Source of the DNA: Desulfovibrio inopinatus DSM 10711
Lineage (GTDB): Bacteria; Desulfobacterota; Desulfovibrionia; Desulfovibrionales; Desulfovibrionaceae
DNA length: 64,000 nt
Direction: 5' to 3'
NCBI RefSeq assembly: GCF_000429305.1
Contig: NZ_AUBP01000017.1
Coordinates: forward strand, 114,307-178,306
How positions within the stretch are numbered: position 1 is the first letter of the stretch; every line of letters starts with the position of its first letter. Below, piece after piece: positions 18,921 through 28,414 of the stretch. The position numbers and the translations under genes were made by a program. A model generated the notes under the pieces. It saw only the letters and a list, made by a program, of their open reading frames with translations, was not told where the DNA came from and did not search any database.

Positions 18921-19523
18921 TTAGACGAAAAATGTCAGCCATTGTGTTTTGAGTGCAGCGAGAGCCTGTCCACGATGGCTTCGACTCGATTTTTCGTCTC
19001 GAGTCATTTCGGCGGAGGCTTTTTGGGCTGCTGGATCGTAAAAGAGCGGGTCGTAGCCGAAACCATTCGTGCCACGCAGATCGCGTAAAATTTCGCCTTC
19101 CCAGAAGCCTTCTGCAAAGAGCGTTTCTCCATCAGGGCGACACGCACAAAGCACGCAAACAAAACGGGCTTGGCGTTGGTCATCGGGAACGTTTTTCAAC
19201 TCGTTGAGAAGTTTCGTATTGTTGTCATCGTCGGATGCCGTTTCGCCGGCAAATCGAGCGGAATAGACTCCTGGTGCTCCGTCCAAGGCATCGACAACCA
19301 GTCCGGAATCGTCGGCTAAAGCCACGAGGCCGGTGGCTTGGGCGACGGCACACGCTTTGATTCGGGCATTTTCAGCAAACGTTGTGCCCGTTTCTGGAAT
19401 TTCACCGATTTCAGGATAGTCGCCAAGGCCTTTGACGACAACGTTGAAATCGGACAAGAGCGCCTCAATTTCAGCGATTTTTCCGTTATTTCGAGTCGCG
19501 AGCACGATGGTATGCGCTGTCAT
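18921..19523 (-). CDS. rdgB: Non-canonical purine NTP pyrophosphatase (RdgB/HAM1)
   Basis: Hydrolyses dITP and XTP to protect DNA. The 200-residue protein starts TIVLATRNNGKIAEIEALL and has ALADDSGLVVDALDGAPGVYSARFAG and TNGFGYDPLFYDP, all family signatures. Its start overlaps the stop of the upstream kinase gene by four bases, so the two are coupled. It lies 41 bases upstream of glmS. Confidence 0.95.
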   Translation of the reverse strand: MTAHTIVLATRNNGKIAEIEALLSDFNVVVKGLGDYPEIGEIPETGTTFAENARIKACAVAQATGLVALADDSGLVVDALDGAPGVYSARFAGETASDDDNNTKLLNELKNVPDDQRQARFVCVLCACRPDGETLFAEGFWEGEILRDLRGTNGFGYDPLFYDPAAQKASAEMTRDEKSSRSHRGQALAALKTQWLTFFV

Positions 19524-20980
19524 ATTGTTTTCTTCCCGGGAACGGCGAAATACGGTGGCAAGGTCAAGGTAATGGTTGTTCCTTCACCGACGCGGCTTTT
19601 CACGTCGATTCCTCCACCAATATCGTCGAGGATTTTTTTGATCATGGGCAATCCGAGACCGGACCCTTGATCTTTGGTGCTGAAGAATGGATTGAAGACT
19701 TGATCGAGGTGGTCAGGTTCAATGCCTCGACCTGTATCTTTGACGGTAACTCGCACCATATCCCGTTGAGTCGTGACGGAAACAATAATGGTTCCGCCAT
19801 CGGGCATGGCTTCCATGGAATTTTTGATAAGGTTGATAAGCGATTGCCGGAGAAGTTCCGCATCCCCTTTAACATTGGGAATTTTGTCGGGAAGTTCGAC
19901 AAATACTTCGATGTCTTGTTTTTTACATGACATGCTCATGATATCCATTGTGGATTTAATGAGCGTGGCAAGTTCGACTTCTCCTGTGGTGCCTTGGGTC
20001 GGACGAGCGAAATTGATAATGCTTTTAAGGATTTTGTCCAGTCGATTTGATTCTTCTATGATGATGCCGACCTTTTCACGGTCTTTATCGACGAGGGTAT
20101 TGCTTCGCAAAAGTGAGTTGGCAAATCCGGCAATGGCGAACAAGGGATTTCGAATTTCATGGGCGATGAATGTCGAGAGTTCTCCAATGGCGGCGAGGCG
20201 TTCCGCTTTTTGCAACCGATGCTCCATAAACGTCCGTTGGGTGATGTCGCGGCGGAGGATGACAATATTGCCGAGTTCACCCGATGTGTTTTTGACCGGA
20301 TACGCAAAGACTTTGAAATAGAGCATGCGCCCGTCAGGATCGACTTGGCTTTGGACTTCCTCGCCACGTTGATCATGGGCCACAGCACTCCAAAGTTGGA
20401 CATCATCGCGCGGTAACGTGCAGAAATTGGGAAATGCGTCGAACGCTTCCCATATGTATCTGCCATAGAAATCGTTGCGATCTTTTCCTGTACGCGAATA
20501 CGCCACCTTGTTGAGGTCCATGATGAGACCTTTGGGATCAAGAAGGATAATCTCGTCTTTTATTTCATCAACAATGGTGTCGAGAAGTGTGCGGGTGCGA
20601 GAAAAGTCGATTTGGCAAGATTCGGCTACGGGCTCGTCATCGAAGAGTTCAGTGAGGAAGGTGACGGCATTTTGATCTATGAGGCTGACTCCGGCATGTC
20701 CCACGGTTCCTGATTTATCCATCTCGAGATCAAAAAGGATGTCGAGATCGGGATGACAGGCAAGAAGATCTTCTTTGGAAGTATATACGGGCACGTCCAA
20801 GCGAAGCATGTCGATATTAGGTGCTTGAGCGTTGGGGATGACAATCCCAACCACTCGTACTTTGTTGAAGACTCCACCGGGACGTTCTTTCCACAGGATT
20901 TCGAGCATGGCTCGGGTTAAGAGTCCGTCTCCGACGATGCCGACCCGATATTCTTTCTTCTGTGTCTTTTCGTTCGTCAT
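19520..20980 (-). CDS. PAS-containing histidine kinase with an N-terminal Rossmann-like domain
   Basis: The 486-residue protein has no membrane helix, so it is cytosolic. Residues 11-110 look like a Rossmann fold (YRVGIVGDGLLTRAMLEIL; strand VRVVGIVIP). A PAS domain follows at about 135-250, then HisKA with the phospho-acceptor His274 in FIAHEIRNPL, and an intact ATPase (LINLIKNSMEAM, VKDTGRGIEP, GSGLGLPMIKK). The kinase core resembles NtrB. The N-terminal domain may bind a nucleotide or dinucleotide, which is inference. No response regulator gene is adjacent. It overlaps rdgB by four bases. Confidence 0.85.
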   Translation of the reverse strand: MTNEKTQKKEYRVGIVGDGLLTRAMLEILWKERPGGVFNKVRVVGIVIPNAQAPNIDMLRLDVPVYTSKEDLLACHPDLDILFDLEMDKSGTVGHAGVSLIDQNAVTFLTELFDDEPVAESCQIDFSRTRTLLDTIVDEIKDEIILLDPKGLIMDLNKVAYSRTGKDRNDFYGRYIWEAFDAFPNFCTLPRDDVQLWSAVAHDQRGEEVQSQVDPDGRMLYFKVFAYPVKNTSGELGNIVILRRDITQRTFMEHRLQKAERLAAIGELSTFIAHEIRNPLFAIAGFANSLLRSNTLVDKDREKVGIIIEESNRLDKILKSIINFARPTQGTTGEVELATLIKSTMDIMSMSCKKQDIEVFVELPDKIPNVKGDAELLRQSLINLIKNSMEAMPDGGTIIVSVTTQRDMVRVTVKDTGRGIEPDHLDQVFNPFFSTKDQGSGLGLPMIKKILDDIGGGIDVKSRVGEGTTITLTLPPYFAVPGKKTI

Positions 20981-21131
20981 TCGTCCCTCACCCGTTTAGA
21001 ATACCTTACCGAGGCTTGTCCTCTGAAGCAAGTGGTGTCACCGTGAATCCGCCGAACCCGTTTAACCCCATCTTGACGAGAGCACAGGTTTAAGGAATGA
21101 AAAATAAACAAACGAAAAGAAGGAAATCATT

Positions 21132-21758
21132 ATGGACGCATTCAATTTTGGCGACATGACAGACACCATCTCTTCCTTTTTGGATCCTGCCGGGATTGGC
21201 GAAGCCATAAGCCAGTCAGCCATATTCGGCAACTATGTCGGACCTGGGCTCGATGGAGGCAACTTCAGTCTGTTGCCGGTGAGTGGTCTTGATGCCGCAG
21301 CCATGATCCATGATGCGTCAACGGGGTACAGCGATCCTTCTCCGGAGTTTGCTGATGTGTATAACGCCGACATGGAGTTCATTCTCAATTTGAGCAATGC
21401 CGAACCTGAGTCGGCATACGAAAGCCTTGTTATCGACGCCGCCCAAACTGTTTTTACAGTCAAAACCATGGTCGAGTCGGTTGAATTCGGGTTTGCCGCT
21501 GAAGAAACTGTTTCGCCGATTGTCAATGAAATCGTCAATTCTGTTGGTGAAACATTGGTTGACGTGTTGCCTGAGGGTATTGGAACAATGGTTCAAGAGG
21601 GTATCGATACCGCATACGATGGAGATATAACAACATTGGCCTCGTTGTTCCAGAGCGCGACGACACCGGCGTCGTTCACTTTGATGCCGAATACAACGTT
21701 CCCGACAGCATATAACCTCATCGAAACAGGGCTAGGACTGATCGCTACCTCATCATAA
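21132..21758 (+). CDS. Acidic protein of unknown function
   Basis: A 208-residue protein starting MDAFNFGDMTDTISSFLDPAGIG, acidic and rich in Ala, Thr and Ser, with almost no Lys or Arg and no obvious signal peptide or membrane helix. AAGAAGGAAATCATT before the ATG is a good ribosome site. I recognise no family. The composition resembles secreted or surface proteins, but nothing in the sequence shows export. Confidence 0.6.
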   Translation: MDAFNFGDMTDTISSFLDPAGIGEAISQSAIFGNYVGPGLDGGNFSLLPVSGLDAAAMIHDASTGYSDPSPEFADVYNADMEFILNLSNAEPESAYESLVIDAAQTVFTVKTMVESVEFGFAAEETVSPIVNEIVNSVGETLVDVLPEGIGTMVQEGIDTAYDGDITTLASLFQSATTPASFTLMPNTTFPTAYNLIETGLGLIATSS

Positions 21759-21809
21759 ACAAACACAACGACACCATGGCCGGGTAGTCAAAGAAGGAAT
21801 GGCCTAATA

Positions 21810-22721
21810 TCACTGTGATTCGTTGAATCGTTTGAGTGCGAAAAAGTCAAGTCCATCAATCTCCTTGGGGGACTTGACTCGATTTTTAATACAATCGAAT
21901 TTTTGGATGAGTTCGGTGATAAAGGCTTGTGATCCGAGAATACCGCTGTCTGTAAACCAACGGGATCGGAGACGAAGACGGTCGGTGACGGAGTATTCGT
22001 ATCCGGATTTGGCCGATTCTTCGACAAGACGAGTTGAAATCCCCGGCCCTTTGGGTGAAGCCTCCTGACCATGTTCATAGAGAAAGCGTCGATAGAGACG
22101 TAAACGATCTCGCGTGTTGCGGTGATCGTCCTCCAACCCGAAATCGGTGGAAAGAAACGCATCGGCGTTGTTGGATTGAAGGTGATAGCCAATGGAACAC
22201 CATCGGTAATCTTCAGGTCGACGAACGAGGCCAGCACGTATGGGGTTGAGATCGATATAGGCTAAGCAATGGATGGTTGTTCGACCGTCCTCAATAATCA
22301 CACTTTTGAAGCGGTCGCCCCAAAAATATCCACGACGATGATGCCTGGCATTGTAGAAACGTGAAAATGTTTGCTTTATTTCTCGCATGAATTCGGAAAG
22401 ACGCGACCATTTAAGCCGAAGTCGCTCTCGAAGAGCAGGAGCTATCACAGCATCGGGGCCAAAAGCATGACGAATACGGCGATCCATCTCGTTGTCGTCA
22501 ATCATCTCGGCTGGCATCATGCGTACGAGCAGATGAAAATGATTACCCATGATGCAAAAGCCTAAAATTTCGGCAAAATAAAGCGCAGAAAATCGTTTGA
22601 AAGAGCTCAGTAGATAGTCTTTTTCCACAGCACCGAGTGGATATCCGTCAAGAGCAGTCCGCGACATGACATGATAAATGGTGGGTCTGTCTTCGACAAG
22701 AAGTCGTATCATTCGTGCCAT
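21810..22721 (-). CDS. REP-associated tyrosine transposase (RAYT, Y1_Tnp family)
   Basis: The 303-residue protein has the single-strand HUH nuclease motif in GNHFHLLVRMMP near residues 59-70 and the family pattern YHVMSRT, RRGYFWGDRFKSVIIED and YIDLNPIRAGLVRRPEDYRWCS. RAYTs act on palindromic repeats and move like IS200/IS605 relatives. GGAGACGCAATA precedes the ATG. It lies 53 bases downstream of fliI, in line with the flagellar operon, so it was probably inserted there. Confidence 0.88.
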   Translation of the reverse strand: MARMIRLLVEDRPTIYHVMSRTALDGYPLGAVEKDYLLSSFKRFSALYFAEILGFCIMGNHFHLLVRMMPAEMIDDNEMDRRIRHAFGPDAVIAPALRERLRLKWSRLSEFMREIKQTFSRFYNARHHRRGYFWGDRFKSVIIEDGRTTIHCLAYIDLNPIRAGLVRRPEDYRWCSIGYHLQSNNADAFLSTDFGLEDDHRNTRDRLRLYRRFLYEHGQEASPKGPGISTRLVEESAKSGYEYSVTDRLRLRSRWFTDSGILGSQAFITELIQKFDCIKNRVKSPKEIDGLDFFALKRFNESQ

Positions 22722-22733
22722 TATTGCGTCTCC

Positions 22734-22760
22734 AAAATTTTGCCTGTCCCCATTTTTTGC
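22734..22760 (-). repeat. GGGGACAGGC motif just upstream of the RAYT
   Basis: The segment GCCTGTCCCCATTTTT (plus strand) lies directly before the RAYT ribosome binding site. I recall this motif next to this transposase type in several proteobacteria, possibly as its recognition sequence. This is from memory, not a search. Confidence 0.35.
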
Positions 22761-22774
22761 TTGCCTGACTGCAC

Positions 22775-24106
22775 CTATTGCTGTTGTTGGCTTTGGTTTT
22801 GGTCCAGGTCGAGCAGACCTTGGAATGTTTCTTCCATCGTCTGGCGTTCGTCTACACTTTGTTGGAGGAACGTCGTGATGGGGCCGTGCATATCGAGGGC
22901 AATATCGATATCCGGATTATTGCCGCGGACGTATGCCCCGATGTTGACCATGTCTTCCACGCGCTTAAATGTTGCCAGGTGTTTCACGAGGTTTCGGCCC
23001 GCTTTGACGACATTCTCTGGCGTAACATCGGAGCGCAAACGACTGACACTGCGCAGAACATCAATTGCCGGATAATGTCCTTGGTCAGCCAAGTCGCGTG
23101 TCAGCACGATATGTCCGTCCAGAATAGAGCGTGTACTGTCAGCAATGGGTTCGTTGAAGTCATCGCCGTCAACAAGTACCGTATAAATGCCGGTAATTGA
23201 TCCCGATTCTGTTTTGCCGGCTCGCTCGAGCAATTTCGGCAGTTGAGCAAAGACGCTTGGGGTATACCCGCGTGTCGTCGGAGGTTCACCGGCGGCCAAT
23301 CCAACTTCCCGACCGGCCATAGCAAAGCGTGTGACCGAATCCATCATCAGGATCACGTCCGCTCCTTGGTCGCGATAAAATTCGGCAACAGCTGTTGCCG
23401 CATAGGCTGCACGAATACGAATCAATGGACTTTGGTCGGACGTCGCCACGACAAGCACACTGCGCGCCAAACCCTCAGGTCCAAGGTCTTTCTCCATGAA
23501 TTCGAGGACTTCGCGACCTCGTTCTCCAATAAGCGCAATCACATTGATATCGGCCGTTGTGTTCCGTGCAATCATGCCCATGAGCGTCGATTTTCCGACA
23601 CCTGAACCGGCCATGATCCCTACACGCTGCCCCTTCCCGAGTGTCAAAAAACCGTTGATGGCTCGTACACCCACATCAAGTGGTGCATTGATCCGAGGAC
23701 GATCGAGCGGACTCGGAGCGTCAGCAAAAATCGGATAGTAGCGTCTCGGTACGATCGGTCCCTTTTTATCAATGGGATTGCCGAAAGCATCGATGGTTCG
23801 TCCGAGGTAGCGCTGTCCGACCGGAATAAGCGGAGGCGAACTTGAGTTCTGAATGAGCGATCCCGGACTGATACCGCGCATATCACCGTATGGCATGAAC
23901 AAGCAGGCACCGTCGCGAAAACCGACCACTTCGGCCGCAATCGGCGTTGATCCGGAGTCGTCGGGCAGCAGATGACATACCGATCCCAAAGGCGCCTTAA
24001 TGCCTTGGCCTTCGGCAATAAGACCGACGACCTTGCTCACCTTGCCATAGGTGCGCGCCGGTTCGAGATCTTCCATCAAATTGGTAATGGCCTGCAAGTT
24101 GAGCAT
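22775..24106 (-). CDS. fliI: Flagellum-specific ATPase FliI
   Basis: The export ATPase of the flagellar type III system. The 443-residue protein has a Walker A motif GSGVGKSTLMGMIA, Walker B VILMMDSVTRFA and the F1-beta-like signature TRGYTPSVFAQLPKLLERAG. It ends with a Gln-rich tail. It follows fliH by 17 bases in the leftward flagellar operon. The usual next gene, fliJ, is not present; a transposase gene follows instead. Confidence 0.96.
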   Translation of the reverse strand: MLNLQAITNLMEDLEPARTYGKVSKVVGLIAEGQGIKAPLGSVCHLLPDDSGSTPIAAEVVGFRDGACLFMPYGDMRGISPGSLIQNSSSPPLIPVGQRYLGRTIDAFGNPIDKKGPIVPRRYYPIFADAPSPLDRPRINAPLDVGVRAINGFLTLGKGQRVGIMAGSGVGKSTLMGMIARNTTADINVIALIGERGREVLEFMEKDLGPEGLARSVLVVATSDQSPLIRIRAAYAATAVAEFYRDQGADVILMMDSVTRFAMAGREVGLAAGEPPTTRGYTPSVFAQLPKLLERAGKTESGSITGIYTVLVDGDDFNEPIADSTRSILDGHIVLTRDLADQGHYPAIDVLRSVSRLRSDVTPENVVKAGRNLVKHLATFKRVEDMVNIGAYVRGNNPDIDIALDMHGPITTFLQQSVDERQTMEETFQGLLDLDQNQSQQQQ

Positions 24107-24123
24107 GATACAGCCTTAATGCA

Positions 24124-24936
24124 TTATTCGCCGTTTTCTGGTGCCGGTTCTGGTTCCTGGTCGTGTTCAACCGGGGGAGCCTGCTCGGGGGTATCGTCAT
24201 CAACGCTGAGCTGGCTGAGAATCTGTTCGACCATGGCCCAACGTCCTTCAATCGAGTTGTCGACCATGCCTTCACCGCTTTCGATGAGGACGCCACCAGG
24301 ATGAATGTTCGGGTCACCTTTGACACGCCAATTCTTCAGCCCCGGTCGTGCTTGCGTGGCCATGCCGAGCAGGTCGGTCAAAGCGGGCACGTCGTCGGGA
24401 TGTCCCTTGATGGTAAGTTCGGTCCGGGAATCAATGACCTCCAACGACTGGTCAAGAAGATGACCTAAAATATCCATGCGATGTTCAGCCAGTTGGAGAT
24501 GCAGTGTTTTTTCCACGGCTAACCGAAGAAGGGTGATGAAGTCCTGATGATACTCATTCCATAAATTGACGCGTTGGGACTGAAGTTCGGTCAATGTCTG
24601 CCCGAAAGCATCCGCCATGTCCTGAATCTGCTGTGCAGCCTGCTCTTCAGCTTGACTCATGCCTTGGGCAAATCCGTCTTCCATGGCTTTTTGCTTGATT
24701 TTTTCCGCTTCGGCCATGGCTTGGCTGATGATTGCTTTGGCTTTGTTTGTCGCTTTGGCACGGACACGCTCAAAGAATTCTGCAGCGGTTGCGTCTGTGT
24801 ACTGCGGACCATGGTTGCCTTCAAGCTGACCAACACTGGTTTCTTCTGGACCGTTGGAGCCAAGACCTAAAATGACTCGACCTGAAGCCAGAATAGGATT
24901 GCTGTTTTCTATTTCGGTCGTATTAGACAAAGACAT
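24124..24936 (-). CDS. fliH: Flagellar assembly protein FliH
   Basis: The FliI regulator and export stator. About 270 residues, with a long coiled coil at about 75-150 (KAKAIISQAMAEAEKIKQKAM and following) and a C-terminal domain related to the F-ATPase delta subunit (TELTIKGHPDDVPAL). The start at 24936 overlaps the fliG stop by 14 bases and has AGGAGG five bases upstream, which is inside fliG. An ATG at 24954 lacks such a site. The C-terminus is Glu/Pro-rich. Confidence 0.92.
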   Translation of the reverse strand: MSLSNTTEIENSNPILASGRVILGLGSNGPEETSVGQLEGNHGPQYTDATAAEFFERVRAKATNKAKAIISQAMAEAEKIKQKAMEDGFAQGMSQAEEQAAQQIQDMADAFGQTLTELQSQRVNLWNEYHQDFITLLRLAVEKTLHLQLAEHRMDILGHLLDQSLEVIDSRTELTIKGHPDDVPALTDLLGMATQARPGLKNWRVKGDPNIHPGGVLIESGEGMVDNSIEGRWAMVEQILSQLSVDDDTPEQAPPVEHDQEPEPAPENGE

Positions 24937-25936
24937 CGCCACCTCCTCGGCCAATAGCTATCTTGCCTTCGGCTTCCATGCGTCTGACGACCTTGACCAC
25001 GTTTTGCTGAGCGGATTCCACATCGGCCAACCGGACAGGGCCCATGATTTCCAAATCTTCCGCAATCATCGTGGAGGCCCGCTCGGACAGGTTCTTGAAG
25101 AACTTTTCTTTGAGTTCTTCGCTGGCGCCCTTCAGAGCCAAGGTCAATTCGTCGTTGGACACTTCTTTGAGCAATTCGCGAACAGCACGATCGTCCAGCG
25201 CCTTGATATCCTCGAAAACGAACATGAGGTTGCGGATATCTTCGGCCATTTGCGACGATTCTTCTTCGATTTCCGACAGAACTTCCTCTTCAGTCGCACG
25301 ATCGACGGCGTTGAGGATTTCGGCGACGGACGGAACACCACCGACTTTCTTGCCTTCTTTCCCACCCATGGCGATAAGCTGACTTTGCAGCACCTTGTCC
25401 ACTTCGAGGAGCATGTCTTCGGCCACGGCTTCCAGCCGGGCCAAGCGCATGAGCACTTCCGAGCGCACACCGCCAGGCAGACTTTGTACAAGTTCGGCTG
25501 CCTGATCCGGGTGAAGGTGTCCGAGAATAAGGGCCAGGGTCTGCGGGTGCTCGTTGCGCAGAATCTGGGACAGAATTCTCGGTGACACGTTTTCGAGTTC
25601 CTGAAACGGGGTCGGACCGGTATCGATTTCTAGGGAATCCATAATGTACTTGGCCGTGTCTCCGTCCAAAGATTTGGTCAGGATGCGCTTCACCTGTTCG
25701 GGGCCACCCATGATCATTTCCTGGCCGAATTGCATGGTCTCGTTGAATTCTCTGACGATATCTTCCACGTCCTCCTTGGGTATCGAATCGATCTCAAGCA
25801 TCGCTTTGGAGATGCGGGCGATCTCAGATCGATCGAGGCGTTTGAATACTTCACCGGTAAACTTTTCCCCTAAGGCCAGGCAGAGGACTGCTGTCTTCTG
25901 GGGACCGGTATACTGGGATTGCACTTGTGGCGGCAC
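24923..25936 (-). CDS. fliG: Flagellar motor switch protein FliG
   Basis: The torque-generating rotor protein. The 337-residue product has the three armadillo-like domains, the EHPQTLALILGHL motif in the middle domain, and the charged torque helix region (FVFEDIKALDDRAVRELLKEV). It follows fliF with three bases between stop and start and overlaps fliH. Confidence 0.97.
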   Translation of the reverse strand: MPPQVQSQYTGPQKTAVLCLALGEKFTGEVFKRLDRSEIARISKAMLEIDSIPKEDVEDIVREFNETMQFGQEMIMGGPEQVKRILTKSLDGDTAKYIMDSLEIDTGPTPFQELENVSPRILSQILRNEHPQTLALILGHLHPDQAAELVQSLPGGVRSEVLMRLARLEAVAEDMLLEVDKVLQSQLIAMGGKEGKKVGGVPSVAEILNAVDRATEEEVLSEIEEESSQMAEDIRNLMFVFEDIKALDDRAVRELLKEVSNDELTLALKGASEELKEKFFKNLSERASTMIAEDLEIMGPVRLADVESAQQNVVKVVRRMEAEGKIAIGRGGGDVFV

Positions 25937-25939
25937 GGT

Positions 25940-27568
25940 TTAAGCAGCCTCCTGTTTGAGCCATGTTTTCAGAACGGTAATGCCCTGGTCCATGTTAGAC
26001 TCAAACAACTGTTGTGCCAGCAGCTTGGCATTGTCAAGACGCTTGGAGGTTTCCATGAGGCCAAGTTCTTCTTCTTCGGGCTCGGCCAAGGCGATGCGAC
26101 GCTCGCCTTCGGGCAGTCGTTCCAGCGTTTCCACATCTTCTTCGGCCACACGGGGGCGAATGAGCGCCAGGACGACCGGGCGGACGACGAGGATGAGGAA
26201 GAGGAAGATCAAGAGTCCGTTGAGGAAAGGCTTGCCGAGGCGTTGAGCGTATTCGAGCATCGCCGCCATCAGGCTGGGTTCGACGTAGATATCGGGTTCG
26301 CCGAAGGAGAACGAGGAGACGTCGACGCTATCACCGCGTGCCGTATCCATGCCGACGGCGTTGGCAACGATTTGCTTGATGCGAGCCAGCTCTTCAGCAT
26401 TGCGGGGGATGAAGGTATACTCAGACGTACCTTCTTTTTGCTCGTAGGTGCCATCGACTATGACGGCGACACTCAGGCGATTGATGTCACCCACCGCCGT
26501 GACGATGTTCTGTTCTTCTTTGTTGAGCTCAAAGTTTGTGGTGCGCGTTTCTCGCGTGGTCTGAGACGTGGATTCCGTACCGCTGAAACCGCTATTTTGG
26601 AAATTATTGGTCTGGGCTGCTGCTGCGCCGGTACCGGCGTTTGCCGCGTCAACCGCTGCGCTGCCGCGCGCGCTTTCTTCGCTACGTTGCTCACTTCGCA
26701 CAACAGACACGTCGGGATCGTACATTTCTTTCCGGATCGTACGCTGATTGAAATCGAGGTCGGCATTGACTTTAGCAATGCTACGCCCCGGTCCGATGAT
26801 GGGAGTGAGCAGTTGTTCAATCCGATTTTCCAGCGTGCTTTCCAAGTTGGTCTTGTACTCGAGCTGTGTCGACGTCATGCCGTCAATCGTATCCGTTCCC
26901 TTGGGCTGGAACAAAATCTGGCCGGTTGTGTCGGTAACCGTAATGTTGTCGGGGCTTAAGCCTTCAACAGACATTGCTACGAGATTGACAATACCTTGGA
27001 CTTGCTTGGGATTGAGCTTCTTGCCTTTGACAAGCGTCAAAACAACAGACGCCGTAGCAGGGCGTTGCTCTTCGATGAACAGGCTTTTACTCGGTAAAAC
27101 CAAGTGAATACGCGCTTTTTCGACTTCAGGAAATTCTGAGATGGTTCGTGCCAACTCGCCTTGCAGAGCGCGCTGGTAGTTGATGTGCTGTACAAAGTCG
27201 GTTTGACCAACTTTCAATTCATCGAAAATTTCGTATCCGATACCGCTGCCGACGAGATTGCCTTCTCCGGCAATTTGAAGACGCTTTTCATAGACGATGT
27301 CGGCCGGAACAAGGACAGTGGTACCGCCATTTTCCAATTTAAAGTTGATTTTGTCCGCCTTGAGCGCTTCCACAACCTTGGCTGCGTCCTCAGGACCGAG
27401 ATTGGAATACAATACTTTATAGTCGGTCTGATTGAGAAAGTAGACCATGACGAAAAAGGCAAGAATGACCGAGGTGGCCAAGCCAGCGACCAGAACTCGT
27501 TGGGCCATGGTACGATCGGACCAAAAGCGGGCAACCTTTTCCCAGGTCTGTGCAAGGTAGGAAGGCAT
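25940..27568 (-). CDS. fliF: Flagellar MS-ring protein FliF
   Basis: The 542-residue protein has an N-terminal membrane helix (VLVAGLATSVILAFFVMVYFL), the YscJ-like ring-building domain (YKVLYSNLGPEDAAKVVEAL; ARIHLVLPSKSLF), a low-complexity hinge and a second helix near 440-460 (NGLLIFLFLILVVRPVVLALI). The C-terminal cytosolic tail ends KTWLKQEAA and binds FliG. It is part of the flgB-fliI operon. Confidence 0.97.
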   Translation of the reverse strand: MPSYLAQTWEKVARFWSDRTMAQRVLVAGLATSVILAFFVMVYFLNQTDYKVLYSNLGPEDAAKVVEALKADKINFKLENGGTTVLVPADIVYEKRLQIAGEGNLVGSGIGYEIFDELKVGQTDFVQHINYQRALQGELARTISEFPEVEKARIHLVLPSKSLFIEEQRPATASVVLTLVKGKKLNPKQVQGIVNLVAMSVEGLSPDNITVTDTTGQILFQPKGTDTIDGMTSTQLEYKTNLESTLENRIEQLLTPIIGPGRSIAKVNADLDFNQRTIRKEMYDPDVSVVRSEQRSEESARGSAAVDAANAGTGAAAAQTNNFQNSGFSGTESTSQTTRETRTTNFELNKEEQNIVTAVGDINRLSVAVIVDGTYEQKEGTSEYTFIPRNAEELARIKQIVANAVGMDTARGDSVDVSSFSFGEPDIYVEPSLMAAMLEYAQRLGKPFLNGLLIFLFLILVVRPVVLALIRPRVAEEDVETLERLPEGERRIALAEPEEEELGLMETSKRLDNAKLLAQQLFESNMDQGITVLKTWLKQEAA

Positions 27569-27608
27569 GGATAATCTCCGGCGTTCAAATCGTTAGTGAT
27601 ATATGGAC

Positions 27609-27935
27609 CTAGAACTGCATTTTGACGAGTTCTTTGTATCCCTCAAGAGCCTTGTTACGGACAGCTGTCGTCATTTCCATGGCCAGGCTGGCTTTTTGCA
27701 GACTGATCATGAGCTCATGCACGTTCTGTTTTTCCCCGGAGGCAAACGCTTCGATCATGTTAGCTTTGTTCGACTGGAGATCGTTCACGTTCGTGAGCGA
27801 ATTCTGGAGCGTTTGGGAAAATGATTCCCGAGGAGCAGGCGTTGTTGCCAGACTTCTATCGACTTTATTTTCGATACTGCGGGCCTGGGACATAGCAGCC
27901 TTGTAGGCATTGAGTGCGGTGGACGAGATGGGCAT
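27609..27935 (-). CDS. fliE: Flagellar hook-basal body complex protein FliE
   Basis: A 108-residue protein of normal FliE length, joining the MS ring to the rod. The C-terminal half (KQNVHELMISLQKASLAMEM) matches the family signature. It lies between flgC and fliF in the operon. Confidence 0.93.
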   Translation of the reverse strand: MPISSTALNAYKAAMSQARSIENKVDRSLATTPAPRESFSQTLQNSLTNVNDLQSNKANMIEAFASGEKQNVHELMISLQKASLAMEMTTAVRNKALEGYKELVKMQF

Positions 27936-27961
27936 GGAGGTTCTCCCTTTTCTTTCGTTGG

Positions 27962-28399
27962 TTAACGACCGATTGCAAGAGCCTTGCTGAACATCTGTTT
28001 AACCGACTGGATGCTCGTTACACTGGCTTCGTAGTTGCGAGAAACATTGATAAGATTGGCCATTTCTTCGATGACGTTGATGTCGGGGTAGGCCACATAG
28101 CCGTTTTCATCGGCGTCAGGATGCCCCGGTTCGTACTGCATGCGAAATGGCCGGTCGTCGTTGACAATGCCGAGAACTTTGACTCCGTGAGTGTCACGAT
28201 CCATGGCAGTCTGCATGGCGGAAGAGAACGGGGTATCAACAGGGGTCGATTCGAAGACCACCGTCTTACGTTGGTATGGCCCACCCTGCAGCGTGCGGGT
28301 TGTTTTGGCATTGGCCAGGTTCATCGACGTCACGTTCAGGGCTGTGCGCTGAGCAGACAGTGACGATCCGCCGATATCGAGTGCTGTCATGAAATCCAT
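27962..28399 (-). CDS. flgC: Flagellar proximal rod protein FlgC
   Basis: The 145-residue protein has the N-terminal rod motif ALDIGGSSLSAQRTALNVTSMNLANA and the C-terminal INVSRNYEASVTSIQSVKQM helix. GGAAGG at good spacing supports the ATG at 28399 over the internal ATG at 28390. It is 15 bases after flgB. Confidence 0.95.
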   Translation of the reverse strand: MDFMTALDIGGSSLSAQRTALNVTSMNLANAKTTRTLQGGPYQRKTVVFESTPVDTPFSSAMQTAMDRDTHGVKVLGIVNDDRPFRMQYEPGHPDADENGYVAYPDINVIEEMANLINVSRNYEASVTSIQSVKQMFSKALAIGR

Positions 28400-28414
28400 A
28401 ATGCTTACCCTTCC

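Noticed and set aside
24854..25585. 243-codon frame opposite fliG and fliH
   Set aside because: Antisense of certain flagellar genes.
25919..26959. 346-codon open frame opposite fliF
   Set aside because: A shadow of fliF caused by codon bias. The translation is low in sense and overlaps a certain gene.
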